Below are positions 34,590 to 38,496 of a stretch of DNA of 38,496 nucleotides, one piece after another (the first letter of the stretch is position 1; each line of letters opens with the position of its first letter). The translations under genes were made by a program, and so were the position numbers. Origin of the DNA: Methylomarinum sp964474415 (lineage in GTDB: Bacteria; Pseudomonadota; Gammaproteobacteria; Methylococcales; Methylomonadaceae); NCBI GenBank assembly GCA_964474415.1, contig CAYYSO010000007.1:1-38496 (forward strand), in the 5' to 3' direction. Under the pieces are notes generated by a model that saw only the letters and a program-made list of their open reading frames with translations, was not told the origin of the DNA and searched no databases.

Positions 34590-36167
34590 ATGAACTTGAT
34601 TACCACACCTTGGATTCCAGTTATTTACCAAGATGGAACACAAGGACTTATCACACCGTGGCAAATTGCCGAAACAGATAACCCTGTAATTGAAATCAAT
34701 GCCCCTAGAGCTGATTTTCAAGGTGCGTTATACCAATTTCTAATTGGCTTATTGCAGACCCGTTTTGCACCAGAAGATGAAGAGGAATGGCTTGTATATT
34801 GGGAAGACCTACCCACACAGGATGAACTAAAAGAAAGCCTTGAGAAGCTTGAGTTTGCCTTTGAATTAGATAACCCTGACGGTGTGGCTTTTTTACAAGA
34901 TTATGATTTACCCGAAGGCGAAACTAAGCAAATTTCAGCCTTATTAATTGAAGCCCCAGGTGGCAATGCGATAAAAAACAATTCAGACCACTTTATAAAA
35001 AGAGATCAAGCGAATCGGCTTTGCCCTAACTGTACTGCAACGGCTCTTTTTACTTTACAAGCCAATGCACCCTCAGGTGGTGTTGGACATCGAGTGAGCT
35101 TACGTGGCGGAGGCCCTCTCACCACATTAATTTTACCTGAAAACAAATCCATTCCCTTGTGGCAAAAACTTTGGGTGAATGTTCTTAATCAAGAAAAAAT
35201 GGAATTAGCTGAAACTATTGATGCCCGTGTTCTACCTTGGTTAAGTAAAACACGACTATCAGATAAAAGCGGTGTTATTACAACGCCAGAAAACACGCAC
35301 CCTTTACAGCAATACTGGGGGATGCCCAGACGGATTCGATTAACGACAAAAATAGAAAATGATGTATGTGACCTTTGTGGTTGTCAGTCCGAACAGTTAT
35401 ATACAGAATACATTACCAAAAACTATGGCGTTAATTACGATGGCGCATGGGTGCACCCGCTAACACCTTATCGTTTCGAAATAAAAAAGAAAGAATTACC
35501 GCTGTCACTTAAAGGTCAACAAGGTGGCCTAGGTTATCGTCATTGGCTAGGCATGGCTTTACAGGATTCAGAAAATGGTGATAAAGCAGCCTCTATCGTG
35601 CAATTTTATAATGAGGAACGAGGGCGAGATTTTGATATATATTCAGCCTCATTATGGTGTTTTGGCTATGACATGGACAACATGAAAGCACGATGCTGGT
35701 ATGAATCACACTTTCCTGTTTTTTATCTGGATGAAAAACAAAAAAACAACCTGATGGACTGGGGTGCCGAGCTCATTAATTCAGCACGCGAAGTGGTTAA
35801 ACTGTTACGCACACAGGTTAAGGAAGCCTGGTTTCGTCGCCCTAAAGACGTTAAAGGGGATATGTCTTATATTGATGTCCAGTTTTGGCAAGCCACCGAA
35901 GCCGATTTTTACAAAATACTGAAACAACTTGCTGAGTTACCGGGCGAAACAGGCATGGCACCCGCAGAAGTTTATCAAGTATGGTTTAAGACATTAGAAA
36001 GACAGATGTTTCAGGTTTTTGAAACAGCAACGCTGGAATCAACACCTGAAGACCTCGATTTAAAACGCATTATTTACGCACAAAATGAATTACGAAAGAA
36101 ATTCTACAGTAATAAAACTATCAAAAACCTTAAAGTAAAAGCACTGCAAGAGGAGACTGAAAAATGA
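34590..36167 (+). CDS. casA: Cse1/CasA (Cas8e), large subunit of type I-E Cascade
   Basis: Cse1 recognises the PAM and recruits Cas3. I chose the ATG at 34590 (MNLITTPWIPVIYQDG, the family N-terminus) with GGAGAAAAG directly upstream; an in-frame extension from 34527 runs through the preceding palindrome. The 525-residue product has the LITTPWIPV start, a CPNCTATALFTLQ motif and the GGVGHRVSLRGGGPLTTLI loop. CDLCGCQSEQLY forms a probable zinc-binding pair with the first cysteines. The C-terminal helical bundle follows. E. coli CasA has 502 residues. It ends with an ATGA overlap with cse2. Confidence 0.93.
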   Translation: MNLITTPWIPVIYQDGTQGLITPWQIAETDNPVIEINAPRADFQGALYQFLIGLLQTRFAPEDEEEWLVYWEDLPTQDELKESLEKLEFAFELDNPDGVAFLQDYDLPEGETKQISALLIEAPGGNAIKNNSDHFIKRDQANRLCPNCTATALFTLQANAPSGGVGHRVSLRGGGPLTTLILPENKSIPLWQKLWVNVLNQEKMELAETIDARVLPWLSKTRLSDKSGVITTPENTHPLQQYWGMPRRIRLTTKIENDVCDLCGCQSEQLYTEYITKNYGVNYDGAWVHPLTPYRFEIKKKELPLSLKGQQGGLGYRHWLGMALQDSENGDKAASIVQFYNEERGRDFDIYSASLWCFGYDMDNMKARCWYESHFPVFYLDEKQKNNLMDWGAELINSAREVVKLLRTQVKEAWFRRPKDVKGDMSYIDVQFWQATEADFYKILKQLAELPGETGMAPAEVYQVWFKTLERQMFQVFETATLESTPEDLDLKRIIYAQNELRKKFYSNKTIKNLKVKALQEETEK

Positions 36168-36748
36168 GTCAATATCGTTTTTTAGAATATGAAGAAATCC
36201 AAGCGATAAGAAAATGGCATGATGAGTGGTTAGGTGACAATCGTAGCGACCGCGCGCGATTACGTCGTTCTGAAAGCCCAGAAGATATTTTACTAACAGA
36301 AGCTTTTTCTCACTTTCTGCAAAAAATGCCTGACCCAGATAAATGGCGCAAAGATATACTGACTAGCGCAAGCATTGCAGGCGCATTATCTCAGGTAAAA
36401 GCCGACATACAGAATAATAGCAGGATACACAATAAAAAAGACAGTGATGAAGCTAAAAGAATGGCCAGTTTTGCTGAGCAGTTGGCAACGCCTTTTGATG
36501 GCAAAAGCAAGGCTCCGATGAGCGAATTACGCTTTCAACAATTACAAAAAAGCACTAGCCTTGAAGATTTTTATCGACGCATTATTAGAGCTATTCGTCT
36601 TTTAAACGGTCAAGTCAATATTATATCGTTGGCAAATGACATTATTCATTGGCATAAAGAATTTGAACATCCATCTAGCCGTTCACCTGCTAATCGCCTA
36701 GCCGTACGCTGGGCAACGGATTATTTCACTACATACGCTAAAAACTAA
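36164..36748 (+). CDS. casB: Cse2/CasB, small subunit of type I-E Cascade
   Basis: Cse2 is the all-helical small subunit, present twice in Cascade, that stabilises the displaced non-target strand. The 194-residue product shows the family pattern: RARLRRSESPEDILLTEAFSHFL near the N-terminus, GALSQVKADIQ, a basic middle region, SELRFQQLQKS, DFYRRIIRAIRLLNGQVNIISLANDIIHWH, and RLAVRWATDYF at the end. It is a little longer than E. coli CasB (160). Start overlaps the cse1 stop (ATGA), indicating coupled translation. Confidence 0.92.
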   Translation: MSQYRFLEYEEIQAIRKWHDEWLGDNRSDRARLRRSESPEDILLTEAFSHFLQKMPDPDKWRKDILTSASIAGALSQVKADIQNNSRIHNKKDSDEAKRMASFAEQLATPFDGKSKAPMSELRFQQLQKSTSLEDFYRRIIRAIRLLNGQVNIISLANDIIHWHKEFEHPSSRSPANRLAVRWATDYFTTYAKN

Positions 36749-36763
36749 TCAAGGAGAAACAAC

Positions 36764-37882
36764 ATGAGTCGTTTTATTCAATTACACTTATTAACTGCCT
36801 ATCCCCCTGCTAATTTAAACCGTGATGATATGGGTAGTCCTAAAACTGCAAAAATGGGTGGCTATGACCGTTTACGGGTTTCTTCGCAATGTTTAAAAAG
36901 AACTTGGCGTACATCAGAAAGTTTTGAACAAGCATTAGAAGGCCATATTGGCACGCGTACCAAAGAGATGGGTTTAAAAGCGTATCAACAAATGATTAGC
37001 AAAGGTGTTGCACATAAAAAAGCATTCGAATGGGTACAACCTATTGCGAGTGTTTTTGGCAAACTAAAACAACTGCCCAAAAAAGACAAAGAGAAATTAA
37101 AGGAACTGCCTGCTGATAGTGCCGAACGTATCAAGAAAGAATTAATTGAACTTGAAATAGAACAACTAGCTTTTTTTGACACGCAAGAAGAGCAAGATAT
37201 ATTAAATCTTGCAGATAAAATTGCTGAACGAGAAGAAGAAGCGAGTAAAGAAGAATTAAACTTATTACGAAAAAAAGTCACCGATGTTGACATTGCCCTA
37301 TTTGGTCGCATGTTAGCCTCAAGCCCAGCCTATAATATTGAAGCCGCCTGCCAGGTCGCTCATGCCATCAGTGTTCATCCTATAGTGATTGAAGATGATT
37401 ACTTTACTGCGGTTGATGATTTAAATGATGGACAAGACGACGCAGGTGCTGCACATATCGGCGAAACACGTTTTGCCGCCGGTTTATTTTATTCCTACAT
37501 TTGCATTAATCGTGAATTATTAATCGATAATTTAGGCGGCGATGTAGCCTTAGCCAATAAAGCCATTCGCGCATTAACCGAAGCCGCCGTTAAAGTCGCG
37601 CCAGAAGGCAAACAAAACAGCTTTGCTTCGCGCGCTTATGCCTCTTATGTTTTAGCCGAAAAAGGCAACCAACAACCTCGCTCTTTATCAGTTGCCTATT
37701 TAAAACCGATTATTGATCGTGAGAATAAAGATTTTATTACAGATTCCATTACGGCCTTAGTCACTCAAAAAGACAATTTTGATAAAGTTTATGGTGACTG
37801 TGCAGACAACCGTTGCGAATTGAACGTGACCGCCCCAGAAAGTAAAACATTGCTAGAGTTACTGGATTTTGTTAGCCAATAA
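36764..37882 (+). CDS. casC: Cas7e (Cse4/CasC), backbone of type I-E Cascade
   Basis: Cas7e forms the six-subunit filament along the crRNA. The 372-residue product begins with the family motif SRFIQLHLLTAYPPANLNRDDMGSPKTAKMGGYDRLRVSSQCLKRTWR. It contains DVDIALFGRMLASSPAYNIEAACQVAHAISVH and ends with a helix-rich tail. AAGGAG lies 7 bases before the ATG. A lysine- and glutamate-rich stretch (about residues 100-175) is a predicted helical thumb or finger region. Length is close to E. coli CasC (363). It is next to cas5e with only 10 bases between them. Confidence 0.95.
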   Translation: MSRFIQLHLLTAYPPANLNRDDMGSPKTAKMGGYDRLRVSSQCLKRTWRTSESFEQALEGHIGTRTKEMGLKAYQQMISKGVAHKKAFEWVQPIASVFGKLKQLPKKDKEKLKELPADSAERIKKELIELEIEQLAFFDTQEEQDILNLADKIAEREEEASKEELNLLRKKVTDVDIALFGRMLASSPAYNIEAACQVAHAISVHPIVIEDDYFTAVDDLNDGQDDAGAAHIGETRFAAGLFYSYICINRELLIDNLGGDVALANKAIRALTEAAVKVAPEGKQNSFASRAYASYVLAEKGNQQPRSLSVAYLKPIIDRENKDFITDSITALVTQKDNFDKVYGDCADNRCELNVTAPESKTLLELLDFVSQ

Positions 37883-37892
37883 GGAGAAAAGC

Positions 37893-38496
37893 ATGAATTA
37901 TCTTGTATTTCGACTTTATGGACCAATGGCAAGCTGGGGAGAGATAGCCGTGGGTGAAGACCGCCATACCGCCAATTACCCCAGCAAATCCGCTATCATT
38001 GGTTTGTTAGGTGCGGCATTAGGTATTAAACGTGACGATGAAGAAAACCAAAATCAATTACAGGTAGGCTATTCACTCGCTGTTGAAGTGTTTTCTACCG
38101 GGAATTTATTACGGGACTACCACACCACGCAGGTACCTAACTCAACAGGAAAGCTTAACTATCGTACTCGACGTGATGAAATAGTTTTAGGTAAAAAACA
38201 ACTGGGAACCATATTATCCAGTCGAGAATATCGGTGTGATGCATTAGCCTTGGTTGCTATACGGGCTTTAGAGTCTGCGCCTTATTCATTGGCTGATATT
38301 AAGAAACACCTTTTGCAACCTAAGTTCCATTTATACTTGGGGAGAAAATCCTGTCCATTAGCGGCACCGCTAGCCCCTCAGCTTATCGAGCAAGCTAATT
38401 ATTATGCTGCATTAAAAGCCTATCAACATAAGCCAATGTTACCCACTTATAAAGAAGATAACGGTGGGCTATCAAAACGAGATTCTGATTGGCTAG
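37893..38496 (+). CDS. casD: Cas5e (CasD), 3' end outside window
   Basis: Cas5e caps the 5' handle of the crRNA. The open frame from the ATG at 37893 (AAGGAGAAAAGC upstream) runs to the window edge without a stop, giving 201 codons. It begins MNYLVFRLYGPMASWGEIAV. It continues with HTANYPSKSAIIGLLGAALGI, the glycine-rich GLLGAALGI loop typical of Cas5. RDYHTTQVPNS, a TRRDEIVLG segment and LYLGRKSCPLAAPLAP follow; the last is typical for the type I-E family. E. coli CasD has 224 residues, so only a short tail is missing. Downstream genes should be cas6e, cas1 and cas2. Confidence 0.93.
   Translation, partial: MNYLVFRLYGPMASWGEIAVGEDRHTANYPSKSAIIGLLGAALGIKRDDEENQNQLQVGYSLAVEVFSTGNLLRDYHTTQVPNSTGKLNYRTRRDEIVLGKKQLGTILSSREYRCDALALVAIRALESAPYSLADIKKHLLQPKFHLYLGRKSCPLAAPLAPQLIEQANYYAALKAYQHKPMLPTYKEDNGGLSKRDSDWL

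Noticed and set aside
37883..38496. CRISPR repeats, cas6e, cas1 or cas2 at the right edge
   Set aside because: The sequence ends inside cas5e; none of these is present in the window.

Overview
The window reads as chromosomal DNA from a moderately AT-rich gammaproteobacterium. BamA, RNase E, DnaE, DnaX, TamA/TamB and Orn are all of the gammaproteobacterial type. Many palindromic intergenic repeats suggest, without proving it, a methanotroph of the order Methylococcales. No tRNA, rRNA, transposase or phage gene was recognised. One 100-base run of N (8320-8419) is a scaffold gap inside the RNase E gene.

Layout. (1) Positions 2-8007, plus strand: an envelope and replication cluster, 3' part of bamA, skp, fabZ, lpxA, rnhB, dnaE. 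The lpxD and lpxB genes that usually sit in this cluster are absent. (2) 8133-10572, minus strand: rne, whose C-terminal tail carries a 51-bp tandem repeat. Two more copies lie in reverse orientation upstream of the gene. (3) 11285-13860: rluC, a Gph-like HAD phosphatase and sppA. (4) 13940-16420: a PepSY protein, a PhoP/QseB-type response regulator and its sensor kinase; a palindromic element separates the last two. (5) 16441-19550: SRP RNA (ffs), dnaX, ybaB, recR, and a HIT protein. (6) 19562-24795, minus: tamB and tamA, the translocation and assembly module. (7) 24988-27761: rsgA and an M48 protease (minus), divergent from orn (plus). (8) 27763-30115: an internally duplicated crcB coupled to a DUF190 gene, then serS. 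(9) 30519-38496: a WYL-domain regulator followed by type I-E CRISPR genes cas3, cse1, cse2, cas7e and the start of cas5e. The window ends before cas6e, cas1, cas2 or any array.

The observations most worth following are these. The 51-bp repeats in the RNase E coding region and in its upstream region are in opposite orientation, so one rne transcript could pair with itself. The CrcB fusion has a predicted 4+3 helix arrangement that would place its two halves antiparallel. The dnaX gene has an in-register A AAA AAA site followed by a -1 stop exactly at the end of domain III. The rnhB gene appears to have lost its ATG start through an ATGA to ATAA change that kept the lpxA stop codon.
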